A stretch of DNA of 64,000 bases from CAIWHR01 sp963713275 (GCA_963713275.1 CAVQLG010000017.1:286716-350715), one strand, 5' to 3'. Shown: positions 21,023 through 30,265, numbered from the stretch's first letter. Notes: generated by a model not told the origin, from the sequence alone. Translations and numbers: made by a program.

Positions 21023-21781
21023 TCAACCGCGCCCGATGTAAGGCATCTTGGTCGCCATCAGCGTCATGAACTGCACGTTCGCGGCGAGTGGCAACTCGGC
21101 GATGTAGACGATCGCGGCGGCAACGTGCGCGACGTCCATCAGCGGCTCGACGGCGATGCTGCCGTCGGCCTGGGGCACGCCGGTGGCCATCTTCGCGGCC
21201 ATCTCGGTCGTGGCGTTGCCGATGTCGATCTGGCTGCACGCGATGTCGTAACGCCGTCCGTCGAGCGACGTCGACTTGGTGAGACCGGTCATCGCGTGCT
21301 TGGTCGCGGTGTACGGCGCCGAATGCGGGCGCGGCACGTGCGCCGAGATCGAGCCGTTGTTGATGATGCGTCCACCGCGCGGCGTCTGCGACTTCATCAG
21401 CCGGAATGCTTCGCGCGTGCAGAGAAACGCGCCCGTGAGGTTGGTGTCGACGACGGCGCGCCACTGCTCGACGCCAAGTTCCTCCAGCGCCACCCCCGGC
21501 GCGCTCACGCCGGCATTGTTGAAGAGGACGTCGAGGTGGCCGAACGCTTCGTTCGCGCGCGCGAAAAGCGCACGCACCGACGTTTCGTCGGCGACGTCTG
21601 CGGTGATCGCCAGCCCCTGCCCCGGCGCGCCCGCGGCCTCGGCGACCGCTTGCTCGAGCGGGGCGGCCCGGCGGCCGGCGAACACGACGCCGTAGCCGTG
21701 GCGAAGCAGCGCCTGCGCCGCTGCCTTGCCGATGCCGCTGCCGGCGCCGGTGACCAGCGCGGTCTTCTGGGGATTGCTCAT
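21023..21781 (-). CDS. Short-chain dehydrogenase/reductase
   Basis: A 252-residue classical SDR using NAD(P)H. Cofactor motif VTGAGSGIGKAAAQAL, structural motif FNNAGVSAPG, catalytic Ser in NNGSISAHVPR and Tyr/Lys in YTATKHAMTG. The start MSNPQKTALVTG at 21781 has AAGGCAG upstream. No substrate can be inferred. It is divergently arranged with the acyltransferase gene. Confidence 0.93.
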   Translation of the reverse strand: MSNPQKTALVTGAGSGIGKAAAQALLRHGYGVVFAGRRAAPLEQAVAEAAGAPGQGLAITADVADETSVRALFARANEAFGHLDVLFNNAGVSAPGVALEELGVEQWRAVVDTNLTGAFLCTREAFRLMKSQTPRGGRIINNGSISAHVPRPHSAPYTATKHAMTGLTKSTSLDGRRYDIACSQIDIGNATTEMAAKMATGVPQADGSIAVEPLMDVAHVAAAIVYIAELPLAANVQFMTLMATKMPYIGRG

Positions 21782-21954
21782 CGCTGCCTTGCCTGCGCCG
21801 TCGGTGTCGAGCCGGGACGGCCGCCTCGCGCGACCACGGCGTATTGTCTCCCGGCGGCCGGCACCGGCGCAAACTCCGGCGCCGGGGGGGGTCCGGAGCC
21901 GGCGGCCGCCAATCTGGCCCTGCGGCGCGTTCCTCTGCTACCCTTGACGGCACG

Positions 21955-22812
21955 ATGTATCCGTTGCTTCGCGCGCTGGCGGCGCTGCCGCTGCCGGTCC
22001 TCTACCTCCTGAGCGCGTTCCTGTCGTTTGTCGCGTTCGACGTGCTGCGCTGGCGGCGCGAACAGATCGACCGCGACCTGGCCCTCTCGTTTCCCGAGCG
22101 CGCGCCCCGCGAACGACGGGCGATCCGGCGCGAGAGTTGCCGGCGGTTTGCCGACGTCTTCTTCGAGACGGTCTGGGGTGCGCGTGCGAGCGAGGGGGAG
22201 CTGCGCCGGCGCGTCGTGTTCGAGAACCCCGACGTGATCACCGAGGCGGCGGCGCGCGGGCAGTCGGTCATCCTGCTGGCGGCGCACTGCGCGAACTGGG
22301 AGTGGCTGCTGCTGTCCGGGGGCGCTACGTTCGGCTTCCCCATCGATGCCGTCTACCAGCCGCAGCGGCTCGCCGGCATCGACCGCTTCCTGCGCGAGAC
22401 CCGCGCGCGGTTCGGCGGCAGCCCGATTCCACAGGGCGAGTTCGTGTTCGAGCTCATGAACCGGGCCGGCGGCCTGCGCGGCTACGCGTTGATCGCCGAC
22501 CAGATGCCGCGGCGCCAGGACCGCAAGTACTGGACGCGCCTGCTCAACCGCGACACCGCATTCTTCGTCGGCGCCGAGAAGATCGCGCGTTTCCTCGATT
22601 CGCCGGTGCTCTACGTCGGGATCCGGCGCCTGCGCCGCGGCTATTATTCGGTGCGCTTCGTCACGCTGGCGGCGCCGCCCTACGATGGGGGCGACGCGGT
22701 CCCGATCATGGAATCGTTCGCGCGTCAGCTCGAGGCCTCGGTGCGCGCGGCGCCCGCCGACTGGCTCTGGCTGCAGAAGCGCTGGAAGTACGCGCGCCCC
22801 GCGGGCGAGTGA
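21955..22812 (+). CDS. LpxL/HtrB-type lipid A acyltransferase
   Basis: A 285-residue inner-membrane acyltransferase of the lysophospholipid/Kdo2-lipid A family. A single N-terminal membrane segment (LPLPVLYLLSAFLSFVAF) is followed by the catalytic HX4E motif LLAAHCANWEWLLL and the downstream LIADQMPRRQDRKYW block typical of LpxL. It likely adds a secondary acyl chain in lipid A maturation. The ATG at 21955 fits the membrane segment; no clear Shine-Dalgarno is seen. The gene converges on the uracil permease with a 19-bp gap. Confidence 0.9.
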   Translation: MYPLLRALAALPLPVLYLLSAFLSFVAFDVLRWRREQIDRDLALSFPERAPRERRAIRRESCRRFADVFFETVWGARASEGELRRRVVFENPDVITEAAARGQSVILLAAHCANWEWLLLSGGATFGFPIDAVYQPQRLAGIDRFLRETRARFGGSPIPQGEFVFELMNRAGGLRGYALIADQMPRRQDRKYWTRLLNRDTAFFVGAEKIARFLDSPVLYVGIRRLRRGYYSVRFVTLAAPPYDGGDAVPIMESFARQLEASVRAAPADWLWLQKRWKYARPAGE

Positions 22813-22831
22813 ACCCTGCCGCGCCGCCCGG

Positions 22832-24106
22832 TCACCTGCCGCGCAGCAGGGCGTGCAGGACCAGCGCGCCGAAGGTGGCGGTGCCGATGCCGCCGAGCGT
22901 GAAGCTGCCCAGCCTGAGCGTGAAGTCGCCCGCGCCGAGCACCAGCGTGACTGCGGCGACGATCAGGTTGCGGTTGTCGCCGAAGTCGACGTTGTTCTCG
23001 ACCCAGATTCGCGCGCCGGCGACGGCGATCAGCCCGAACACGACGATCGAGACGCCACCCAGCACGGGTCCGGGGATCGTCTGGATCAGCGCGCCGAACT
23101 TCGGCGAGAACCCGAGCAGGATCGCGATCAGCGCCGCGACCACGAACACGAGCGTCGAGTAGATCCGCGTCACCGCCATGACGCCGATGTTCTCGGCGTA
23201 GGTCGTCACGCCCGTGCCCCCGGCGCTGCCCGCCAGCATCGTCGCCAGGCCGTCGCCGACGAACGCGCGACCCATGTAACGGTCGAGGTCACGGTGCGTC
23301 ATCGCGCTCACCGCCTTGATGTGGCCGAGGTTCTCGGCGACGAGGATGATGGCGACCGGCGCGATCAGCGCCATCGCCTCGGCGCGGAAGACCGGCGCGG
23401 CGAAGCGTGGCAGCCCGAACCACGCGGCGCCGGCGAGGACGCCGAACTCGATCGGCTCGCCCAGGCCCAGGCCGTTGGCGAGCAGCAGGTAAACGAGGTA
23501 GGCGAGCAGCAGCCCGGCGAGGATGAGCAGGCGCTGCAGCATGCCGCGCGTGAAGACGGCGACGCTACCGACGCATAGGATCGTCACCAGCGCCATCCAG
23601 GCGTCGAAGCCGTTGGCCGTGGCGCCCTTGACCGCGATGGGCGCGAGGTTGAGGCCGATCACCGCGACGACGGCGCCGGTGACGACCGGCGGCATCAGCC
23701 GCTCGATCCACCGCGTTCCCGCGGCCATCACGACGAGCCCGATCGCCGTGTAGAGCGCGCCCGCCGCGATGATGCCCGCGAGCGCTACGCCGATGTTGGG
23801 GTTCGCCCCCTGGCCCGCGTAGCCCGTCGCGGCGACGACGACGCCGATGAACGCGAAGCTCGAGCCGAGGTAGCTCGGCACCTGTCCGCCGACGAGCACG
23901 AAGAAGAGCAGGGTGCCGATCCCCGACATCAGGATCGCAACGTTGGGGTCGAAGCCCATCAGGAGCGGGGCGAGCACCGTCGCCCCGAACATCGCGACGA
24001 CGTGCTGCACGCCCATCGCCAGCGTCTGCGGCCACGGAAGCCGCTCGTCGGGCGCGATCACGCCTTCGGTACGCACCTGCCACGCGGGAAAGTAGGGTGT
24101 GGACAT
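22832..24106 (-). CDS. uraA: Uracil-xanthine permease, UraA-like
   Basis: A 424-residue nucleobase:cation symporter-2 family permease with about 14 membrane segments. Family motifs are GSSFAFIGVVVAATGY, VAENLGHIKAV (with the substrate-binding Glu) and GGTGVTTYAENIGVMAVTRI. Length and motifs match UraA rather than xanthine permeases. The ATG at 24106 has GGAG eight bases upstream; a second ATG at 24118 is in frame but less well placed. Confidence 0.93.
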   Translation of the reverse strand: MSTPYFPAWQVRTEGVIAPDERLPWPQTLAMGVQHVVAMFGATVLAPLLMGFDPNVAILMSGIGTLLFFVLVGGQVPSYLGSSFAFIGVVVAATGYAGQGANPNIGVALAGIIAAGALYTAIGLVVMAAGTRWIERLMPPVVTGAVVAVIGLNLAPIAVKGATANGFDAWMALVTILCVGSVAVFTRGMLQRLLILAGLLLAYLVYLLLANGLGLGEPIEFGVLAGAAWFGLPRFAAPVFRAEAMALIAPVAIILVAENLGHIKAVSAMTHRDLDRYMGRAFVGDGLATMLAGSAGGTGVTTYAENIGVMAVTRIYSTLVFVVAALIAILLGFSPKFGALIQTIPGPVLGGVSIVVFGLIAVAGARIWVENNVDFGDNRNLIVAAVTLVLGAGDFTLRLGSFTLGGIGTATFGALVLHALLRGR

Positions 24107-24314
24107 CGGGATCTCCATCGCGCCGGCCCACCTCACAGCGCGAGGGGGTCGGGATTTCGCTCGAAGCAATGCGGGCGCGGCGTCCGCCCCGCTCGCTACG
24201 AAAAAGAAAAGAGCGGGCGAAGGCTCGCTCCGGAACGTGGCACCGCGGCGGCGCGGGTGGCGCCGCCGCGCGACGATGCGGTGCGCGCGCCGGAGCCGGG
24301 TCATCCCTGCGTCC

Positions 24315-24674
24315 TCAGACGGCGGGGTGATCGTGCAGCGCGGGCCGGCTGCCCTCGGCAGGCTCGGACCGCCGGACGGTCCGCTCGTCGGCGCGCCACA
24401 ATCGCAACGTCAGCACGGCGAGCGCCAGCAGCGAGGCGGCGGCCGCGAGCGCAGCGACAACCGGAAGGAGATGCTCGGGTCGGACGATCGCGATCAGCGT
24501 CATCGCGATCAGCAGTCCCTTGACCGCCGACTGCACGAGCCCCCTGAAGCCTTCGTAGCCTCGGTCGATCAGGAACAACGCGCCGAGAACGATCGCGGCG
24601 GGCAGTGCGACCGGGACGAAATGCTCCGGCCGGACGACCGCGATCAGGGCCAGCGCCAACAATACCAGCTTCAT
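24315..24674 (-). CDS. Small membrane protein with an internal duplication
   Basis: A 119-residue integral membrane protein with four hydrophobic segments and a charged C-terminal tail. It carries an internal repeat: ALIAVVRPEHFVPVAL near the N-terminus and TLIAIVRPEHLLPVVAA in the middle. The repeated VRPEH motif sits after the first segment of each half, suggesting a duplicated hairpin. The start at 24674 is supported by AAAGGAAAC upstream. Family not recognised. It is divergent from the acetylglutamate-kinase-like gene. Confidence 0.75.
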   Translation of the reverse strand: MKLVLLALALIAVVRPEHFVPVALPAAIVLGALFLIDRGYEGFRGLVQSAVKGLLIAMTLIAIVRPEHLLPVVAALAAAASLLALAVLTLRLWRADERTVRRSEPAEGSRPALHDHPAV

Positions 24675-25048
24675 ACAATGTTTCCTTTCTGCCGCGGAAC
24701 TTCCTTGGAAAGTCGCAGCCTGGTCAAAACCACAGCAATTCACGCCGCGGGGTCACATGGGGTGACGAAGCAATTATCCTGCAGGACGAGGCATCGGACG
24801 CTGCGCTGCGTCAATGTCAATCGTGAGTTTTGTTTTCCTGCAACACCCTGCGCTGTGACAAATGCGTCAATACGGCGCATAAGTGCGACGCGATGTCGCA
24901 TTTCCGGCGTCGTCCGGCACAGTATGACGTTTTTTGTCGTTTGCGGAATCGCTGGGCAGGGAGGTGACTGGGCGCGGCTTCGACGCTATGCTCTCGTCAC
25001 GGCATGCCGCCCCGGTGCGGGTCCCAACGTCCACCCTGCGTCGCTCAC
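24675..25048. other. AT-richer divergent intergenic region
   Basis: About 370 bp between two divergent genes, visibly less GC-rich than the surroundings. It holds the candidate promoter at 24964-24992 and a small inverted repeat TGCGAC-GCGAT-GTCGCA at 24884-24900 that could be an operator. No coding region. Confidence 0.5.
24964..24992 (+). promoter_or_regulatory. Candidate sigma-70 promoter of the argB-like gene
   Basis: GTGACT (24964-24969), a 17-nt spacer and TATGCT (24987-24992), ending about 55 bp before the start codon at 25049. It matches four of six and five of six consensus positions. Confidence 0.5.
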
Positions 25049-25990
25049 ATGATCCAGCCCTCGTCGGTTTCCGCAGCGCAGAAGGCACGTGTCCTGGCCG
25101 AGGCGCTGCCCTTCATCCGCGCCTACCATGCGACCACGCTGGTCGTTCGCCTCGGCGGCGGAGCAATGGCGGACCCCGTGCTCAAGGAGGGGTTCGCCCG
25201 GGACGTCGCGCTGCTGCGCCTGGTCGGGATGAACCCGATCGTGGTGCACGGAGGCGGCTGGCGGATCGACGCCCTGCTCGCCCAGATGGGGCTGCCGGTG
25301 CGACGCCACGAGGACATGCGGATCACCGACGAGGCGACGATGAACGTCGTCGAGATGGTGCTCGACGAGCTCAATCAGGAACTCGTCGGACTCATCAACC
25401 GGCACGGGGGGCGGGCGATCGGGCTCAACGGTCAGGACGGGCGGTTCATCCGCGCCCGCCGGATGGCGGCACCGGTCGGCGGCGCGGCGGGGGCCCCGAT
25501 CGATCTGGGGCTGGTCGGCGACGTCGAGCGCATCGACGTCGACCTCGTCACGCTGCTGCTGACACGGGGTTTCATCCCGGTGGTCATGCCGATCGGGGTG
25601 GGGGACGACGGCACTGCCTACCACATCAATTCGGACATCGTCGCCGGCCGCCTCGCGCGGGCGCTGCGCGCCGAAAAGCTGGTGCTGATGACCAACGTGC
25701 CCGGCGTACAGGGCCGGGACGGCGAGCTTGCCTACGTGCTGACCGCCAGCGAGGCCGAGGGGCTCCTGGTCGACGGCACGGTTCGCGGCGGGATGCAGCC
25801 GCGGCTCACCGCCGCACTGCAGGCGGTGCGCGAGGGCGTACGTTCGGTGCACATCATCGACGGTGGGGTGCCAAGCGCGCTGCTGCTCGAGGTCCTGACG
25901 GCCGACGGCGTCGGCACCGCCGTCCGCTCCGACGCCGGTCCTCACTTCCTGGCGGACAGCCGGATCTACCTCGCCGGCGCTTCGACCTGA
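25049..25990 (+). CDS. Acetylglutamate kinase-like amino-acid kinase with altered key residues
   Basis: A 313-residue protein colinear with ArgB: NPIVVHGGGWRIDALLAQMG, MRITDEATMNVVEMVL, NRHGGRAIGLNGQD, FIPVVMPIGVG and HINSDIVAGRLARAL. Canonical ArgB phosphorylates N-acetylglutamate in arginine synthesis. Unusually, the first ATP-phosphate lysine (normally VIKYGGNAM) is Arg here (VVRLGGGAM), and the second invariant lysine (GGMLPKI) is also Arg (GGMQPRL). The glycine-rich PQI is WRI. It may be a divergent paralogue with altered activity. The start at 25049 was chosen by alignment to the family; no strong Shine-Dalgarno is seen. Confidence 0.82.
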   Translation: MIQPSSVSAAQKARVLAEALPFIRAYHATTLVVRLGGGAMADPVLKEGFARDVALLRLVGMNPIVVHGGGWRIDALLAQMGLPVRRHEDMRITDEATMNVVEMVLDELNQELVGLINRHGGRAIGLNGQDGRFIRARRMAAPVGGAAGAPIDLGLVGDVERIDVDLVTLLLTRGFIPVVMPIGVGDDGTAYHINSDIVAGRLARALRAEKLVLMTNVPGVQGRDGELAYVLTASEAEGLLVDGTVRGGMQPRLTAALQAVREGVRSVHIIDGGVPSALLLEVLTADGVGTAVRSDAGPHFLADSRIYLAGAST

Positions 25991-26020
25991 GCTGCGGCGC
26001 CGTCGCGCCTGACGCCGCTC

Positions 26021-26455
26021 CTACGGGGCGTTCACGCTGCGCGCCGAATCAACACCCGCGCGCCCGACGCGCGTCTGCGGCGCGGAGAGACGGCGCACCG
26101 TCAGCGCGGCGACCGACGCCCCGAGCGCGGCGATCGTGGCCGTGTCGCGTGCGAGCACGTCGAGCAGCTGGCTCACGAGTTGGGGATTGCTGTGCTGCAC
26201 GTAGCGGACGAGCTCGTGCACCTGCGACGAAGTGGCACGGGCGGCGTCCTCGAACGAGACCGGGATCTCGGGCCACCGCGCCTGCGCCACGTACTTGGCG
26301 AACGCGCCGCCGCCCACCACCGAGAGCGCGAGCGGCCCCACCTTGGCCAGGAGCCGGCCCAGCATGCGGGCGCGCAGCCGGATGTTGATGCGCTCGAACG
26401 CGCCGGCGATGATCGCCGGCAGTGTCACTGCGTCGCGTTCTTCGCTTTCAGCCAT
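26021..26455 (-). CDS. Hypothetical protein with two hydrophobic segments
   Basis: A 144-residue protein starting MAESEERDAVTLPAIIAG, with a predicted hydrophobic helix LALSVVGGGAFAKYV, a helical middle (ATSSQVHELVRYVQHSN) and a second hydrophobic stretch ATIAALGASVAALTV. Family not recognised. The ATG at 26455 is preceded by GGCGGA at a proper distance; an earlier ATG at 26461 lacks one. Confidence 0.6.
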   Translation of the reverse strand: MAESEERDAVTLPAIIAGAFERINIRLRARMLGRLLAKVGPLALSVVGGGAFAKYVAQARWPEIPVSFEDAARATSSQVHELVRYVQHSNPQLVSQLLDVLARDTATIAALGASVAALTVRRLSAPQTRVGRAGVDSARSVNAP

Positions 26456-27134
26456 CGGCATTCCGCCAACTGGCGGAGGAGGCGCGGGCTGGCGCCTTTC
26501 GCTCCTCTTCTTCAACCGGGACCTCCTCGAGTGTGGGGTCGGGCGGTCGATCGCTGCCGACACCGGAACCGGCACGTCGGATGCGGCCCCTTTTGTTCGG
26601 GCCCTTGTGTTTTCCATGGATTATGACATCGACATCGGGTGCGTCAAGGCTTTTCTTCGTGCCGTTCCGCTCGGCGGCGAACACGTGGCGCGCGGCAGGG
26701 ATGCGACTGCCTCAGCGAGGCGTGCGGCCGAGCGAACCCGCGGCGCAGCCGCAACGGTCTTCGGCTCGCATGTTTCGTGCCCGGTCACTCGTCCGCCGCG
26801 ACGCACCGCGTCGCCGTAGCGCCTTCGATCCCGGGTATCGGTGCCAGGTGTGGGAGCGCCGCCGGGGCCGCTCGCGCACCGGCAGCGTCAGAGCGGCGGC
26901 GAACGTTTCGCCGCCGCCGCGACGCTCCGGCTCGGGGGTCCCCGAACGCCCGTCCCCGAAGCGCGGCGGCGACAGCGGGTGAATCTTCGGCAACGCGGGG
27001 GCCGAATCCGCGGCGGCGGGAACGGGCGCACCGGCGTAGCGTGTCCGTGACGGTGTCGGTGCGGGCCTCATCGGCATGGCCACGACGGCGGGGTCCGAGG
27101 CCGGGCCCCGCGACCCGTTTCACCGGAGACGACG
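26456..27134. other. Long interval without a convincing gene
   Basis: About 680 bp. Open frames exist on both strands but have no recognisable domain, no ribosome-binding site and Arg/Ala-rich translations typical of GC-rich non-coding sequence. A large hairpin lies at 26884-26926. No precursor peptide for the downstream DUF692 gene could be identified. Confidence 0.5.
26884..26926. other. Large two-stem hairpin
   Basis: An outer stem AGCGTC/GACGCT (26884-26889 with 26921-26926) and an inner perfect 11-bp stem GCGGCGGCGAA/TTCGCCGCCGC (26893-26903 with 26907-26917) closing a CGT loop, separated by a 3x3 internal loop. No T-tract follows. It could be a terminator, an attenuator or a structured RNA element upstream of the DUF692 gene. 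Confidence 0.55.
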
Positions 27135-28065
27135 ATGTTCCCAGCGTACACCACCTCCGCACTCCAGCGGCAGTCGCCCGCGCGGTCCGCCGCGGCGGCA
27201 CCCGTCCGGCTGGGCGTGGGTCTGCGTTTCACGCCGGCGCTGCGCGGCTTCGTGGCCCGGCACCGCGAGGCGATCGATTACCTCTGCGTGGCGCCGGAGG
27301 AGCCCTCGCCGGGCGTTTCACGCGCCGGTGGCGGGCAGCGGGCGTCGATCTACTCCGCAACCCACGTCCTCGACGGCGATCGGGGGCGACCTGCCATGGG
27401 TGGTCCGCGGTCCCGTGCTCGCCGTCGGCGGGGACGCCGCCCGTGACCGCGCGCGCCTTTCGTGCCTCGCCGAACGGACTGCCCGCTACGACGTCCGCTG
27501 GTTCAGCGCGCAGCTCGTCCTCGCCGCCGAAGTGGCGGGCTGCGCGCGCCACGGCGCGGCGACACCCTCGCCCGGCGATCGTGACGCGCTCAAGCGGGTC
27601 GTCGAGCACGTCCGCGAGGTGAAGGCGCGGCTGCCGGTCCCGCTGCTGCTTGAGACGGGTATCGATGCCCGCGGCGTGCCGCGGCAGGACGTGAGCGAGC
27701 CGACCCTGCTCCATCGCCTCTGTGCCGCGACGGGCTGCGGCATCGCGCTCGACTTCGACAGCGTGGTGGAGAGCGCGATCGACCGCGGCGTCGACCCGCT
27801 TGCGTTGCTCGACCGCGTCGAGCTCGCGCGCGTCGTCGAAATCCGCGTCCGCGCCTCGACTTGGGAACCGCCGCCCGGCGCCTTCTTCGCGGCGACGCCC
27901 TGCCCGCCGTCCACGCTCGAAGTGCTCGAGGCGGTCCTGTGGCGGACCCCGCGGTTGCGGGCGATCACGGTGGAATCCGGCGTTGGCGTGCCCGACGCTC
28001 GCGCCGGGGACCGCGTGCTGCAAATGATCGAGGCGGCCAGGACGGCCTGGAACCGGTACGATTGA
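27135..28065 (+). CDS. DUF692 (MNIO-fold) protein with lost metal ligands, frameshifted
   Basis: Two out-of-phase segments together resemble DUF692 (MbnB/TglH/BufB-type) proteins: VRLGVGLRFTPALRGFVARH and IDYLCVAPEE at the N-terminus, then VRGPVLAVGGDAARD, VVEHVREVKARLPVPLLLET, ATGCGIALDFDSVVESA and LARVVEIRVRAST. Active members use two or three iron ions to modify peptide cysteines. Here the usual ligands are missing: His of GLRxxHY is Thr, WLEVHSENY is YLCVAPEE, LLDVNN is ALDFDS, and EIHLAGH is EIRVRAS. The 931-nt span is one base over, with the shift in GGGGG near 27380. Probably a non-catalytic or decayed homologue. Confidence 0.6.
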
Positions 28066-28483
28066 GCATTCTCGCCCCGCGTTCCCGGCCCGCGGAAGGA
28101 GGGCTCCCGCACGACGGTCGTGTGGAGCCCGTGGGCCCCGAACGCGAAAGCGATGCCCGGTCTCGGCGACGACGTCGGACTGCGACAGGCCTGCGAGCGG
28201 CATCGCACCTCTTGAGGCGCGACGCGAAGCGTTCCTGCACCGGCCAGCACTTGCTGTTCGCCGATTCGCGCAGGTCCGCGTTGGCGACGGGCAGGACCTC
28301 GTCCCCGGCCACGCGCGCGGCGACATTCGTACTCACTGCAGACGCACTTCCCCCTGGAGACACGACCCCCCCTTCAGACTCATGCCATGGTGGACAAGAG
28401 CGGCCCTTGTTGCGCACAGGCTAACATGTTACTGTGTGCCAGCCAGCGCCCTCACTGCCGCGTGCTGCGGCCACGGCTCGCCG
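28066..28483. other. Intergenic region upstream of the dapA-like gene
   Basis: About 420 bp with no recognisable gene. The only clear signal is the palindrome at 28422-28431 close to the downstream start codon. Confidence 0.45.
28422..28431. promoter_or_regulatory. Palindromic candidate operator for the adjacent GntR/FCD regulator
   Basis: TAACATGTTA is a perfect 10-bp palindrome, about 52 bp before the dapA-like start codon. GntR/FCD repressors typically bind short AT-centred palindromes of this kind, and such a regulator is encoded by the second gene of the pair. The assignment is inferred from context. Confidence 0.4.
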
Positions 28484-29450
28484 ATGGAAGAGTTTCGCAC
28501 CCCGTCCGCCCCGCCCGCGATGCGCCCGCGCGAGCAGCGCTTCGGCCTGGGGTGCGCGCTGATCACGCCCTTCGCCGCCGACGGCGGCGTCGATCACCCG
28601 CGGCTCGTCGCGCACGCGCGGCGCTGCCTCGACGAGGGCTGCGCGTCGATCACGCTCTTCGGAACCACCGGCGAAGGCGCGTCGGTGGGGCTCGCCGCGC
28701 GGGCGGCGGCGCTCGACCACGTCGCCGGCGCCGGATTCGACCTTGCGCGGCAGGTGCTCGTTGGGGTCGCGTCGGCCGCGGTCGACGAGGCGGTGGCCCA
28801 GGCCAACCAGCTGCTCGACGCGGGCGGGCGCGGTCTGCTGCTCGCACCGCCGTTCTACTTCAAGGGCGTGGGCGACGAGGGTCTGTATCGCTGGTTCTCG
28901 ATGGTGCTGGAGCGCTGCCGGGCGCCGCGCGAGGTCATCCTCTACCACATCCCGTCGGTGACCGCGGTCCCGCTCTCCTCCGCGCTCATCGGCCGGCTCG
29001 CGCGCGCGTTCCCGGGCGTGATCGCCGGCATCAAGGACTCGAGCGGCGACTGGGCGACGACGAAGCGCTACCTCGCCGACCACCCGCGACTCCACGTGCT
29101 GGTTGGCGACGAGCGCCAGCTCGCGCGCGCCGTGCGCCACGGCGGCAGCGGCGCGATCAACGGCTTCTCGAACTTCTGCGCCCGCCTGCTGCGCCCGATG
29201 GTCGACGACGGCACCGACGCGCCCGGCGTTGCCGCGCTCGTCGACACGCTGCTGGAGTTGCCGGTGACCCCGGCGGTCAAGGCGCTGGTCGCGCACCGGG
29301 CGAAGGACACGAGCTTCCTGCGGACCGCCCCGCCGCTGGTGCCGATCGACGCCGCGACCTGCGCCCGGCTCGGCGCGGCGCTCGACGCCGTGCTGGAGGG
29401 GGGCGCCGGCGCGCCGCCGGCCATGCATCGTCCCGACGCTACGCCCATGA
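28484..29450 (+). CDS. DapA-family aldolase/lyase, frameshifted at the C-terminus
   Basis: A class I aldolase of the dihydrodipicolinate synthase / N-acetylneuraminate lyase superfamily, about 321 residues. Motifs: CALITPFAADGGVD, phosphate-loop-like FGTTGEGASVG, catalytic Tyr in ILYHIPSVTAV and the Schiff-base Lys in VIAGIKDSSGDWA. The natural stop appears to be the TGA at 29448-29450, overlapping the regulator's ATG (ATGA), which requires skipping one base in the six-G run at 29398-29403; otherwise the frame runs to 29581. Pairing with a GntR/FCD regulator suggests catabolism of a sugar acid or similar compound rather than lysine synthesis. Confidence 0.82.
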
Positions 29451-30104
29451 CGCTTCGCGACCAGCGTACCAGCGTTTCACGCGCGGCCTGCTCTCGCGCG
29501 AGATCCGCGCCGGCCAGTTCGTCTCGCAGCGTGAGCTTTGCGAGATCACGGGCATGTCGCTCGGTGCGATCCGCGAGGTGATTCCGCGGCTCGAGCCCGA
29601 CGGCCTCATTCGCACCGTGCCGCAGCGGGCATCCTGGTTGCGCAGGTCGACGTCAACCTGATCCGCAACGTATTCCAGTTCCGGCTGATTCTCGAACGCG
29701 AAGCGGCGGCGGCATTCGCGCAGAACGCACCGGAGGCCGAGTTCGAGCGCCTGCAGGAAGCCCATCTCGCCGTACGCGCGGCCGCCGCGAAGGTTGTGAC
29801 ACCGGCGTTGATCGCCCGGGCGCAGGCGACCGACGACGGCATGCACGCGACGCTCGTCGACGCGCTCGGCAACGAGATCGTCAGCAATTGCTATCGCGTC
29901 AATTCGCTCAAGATCCGATTGATCCGGCAGGCGCAGACGCGAATCGACGCGGCGCTGGTCGTGCCGGTGATGGACGAGCACCTCGCGGTGATCGCGGTGC
30001 TGCGCACGCGCGACCCGGTGCGCGCGGCGGCGGCGATGGCCGGGCACATCGAGCGCGCGCGCAGCCGGGCGCTGGGGGTGGAAGGCGCTTTCTCGCCGGC
30101 GTGA
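29447..30104 (+). CDS. GntR-family transcriptional regulator, FCD subgroup, frameshifted twice
   Basis: A winged-helix DNA-binding domain (REIRAGQFVSQRELCEITGM, then SLGAIREVIPRLE) and a C-terminal FCD ligand-binding domain (QVDVNLIRNVFQFRLILERE, then VPVMDEHLAVIAVLRTRDPV). Three phases are needed: MTLRDQ from the ATG at 29447, then YQRFTRGLLSRE, then ILVAQVDVN. Both shifts are single-base losses (near 29465 and in the GGG at 29626-29630); restoring two bases gives exactly 220 codons. It overlaps the dapA-like gene by four bases and probably controls it. Confidence 0.8.
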
Positions 30105-30265
30105 TGCCCGGCCCGCGGCTGACCGTGGCGCCGACGCTGATGTTCCGGCGCCGCGCGATTCGCGACCACTTCCCGCAACACTGTACGCAGGCGCGCGCTG
30201 CTTCCGTCTCCGCGCCGCCCCGGGCGTCGGCGGCGGTACGGCGGGCTTTTCTGCCCGGGGGCCGG

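Noticed and set aside
26456..27134. Precursor peptide for the DUF692 protein
   Set aside because: No short Cys-rich frame with a ribosome-binding site was found, and the DUF692 protein lacks catalytic ligands.
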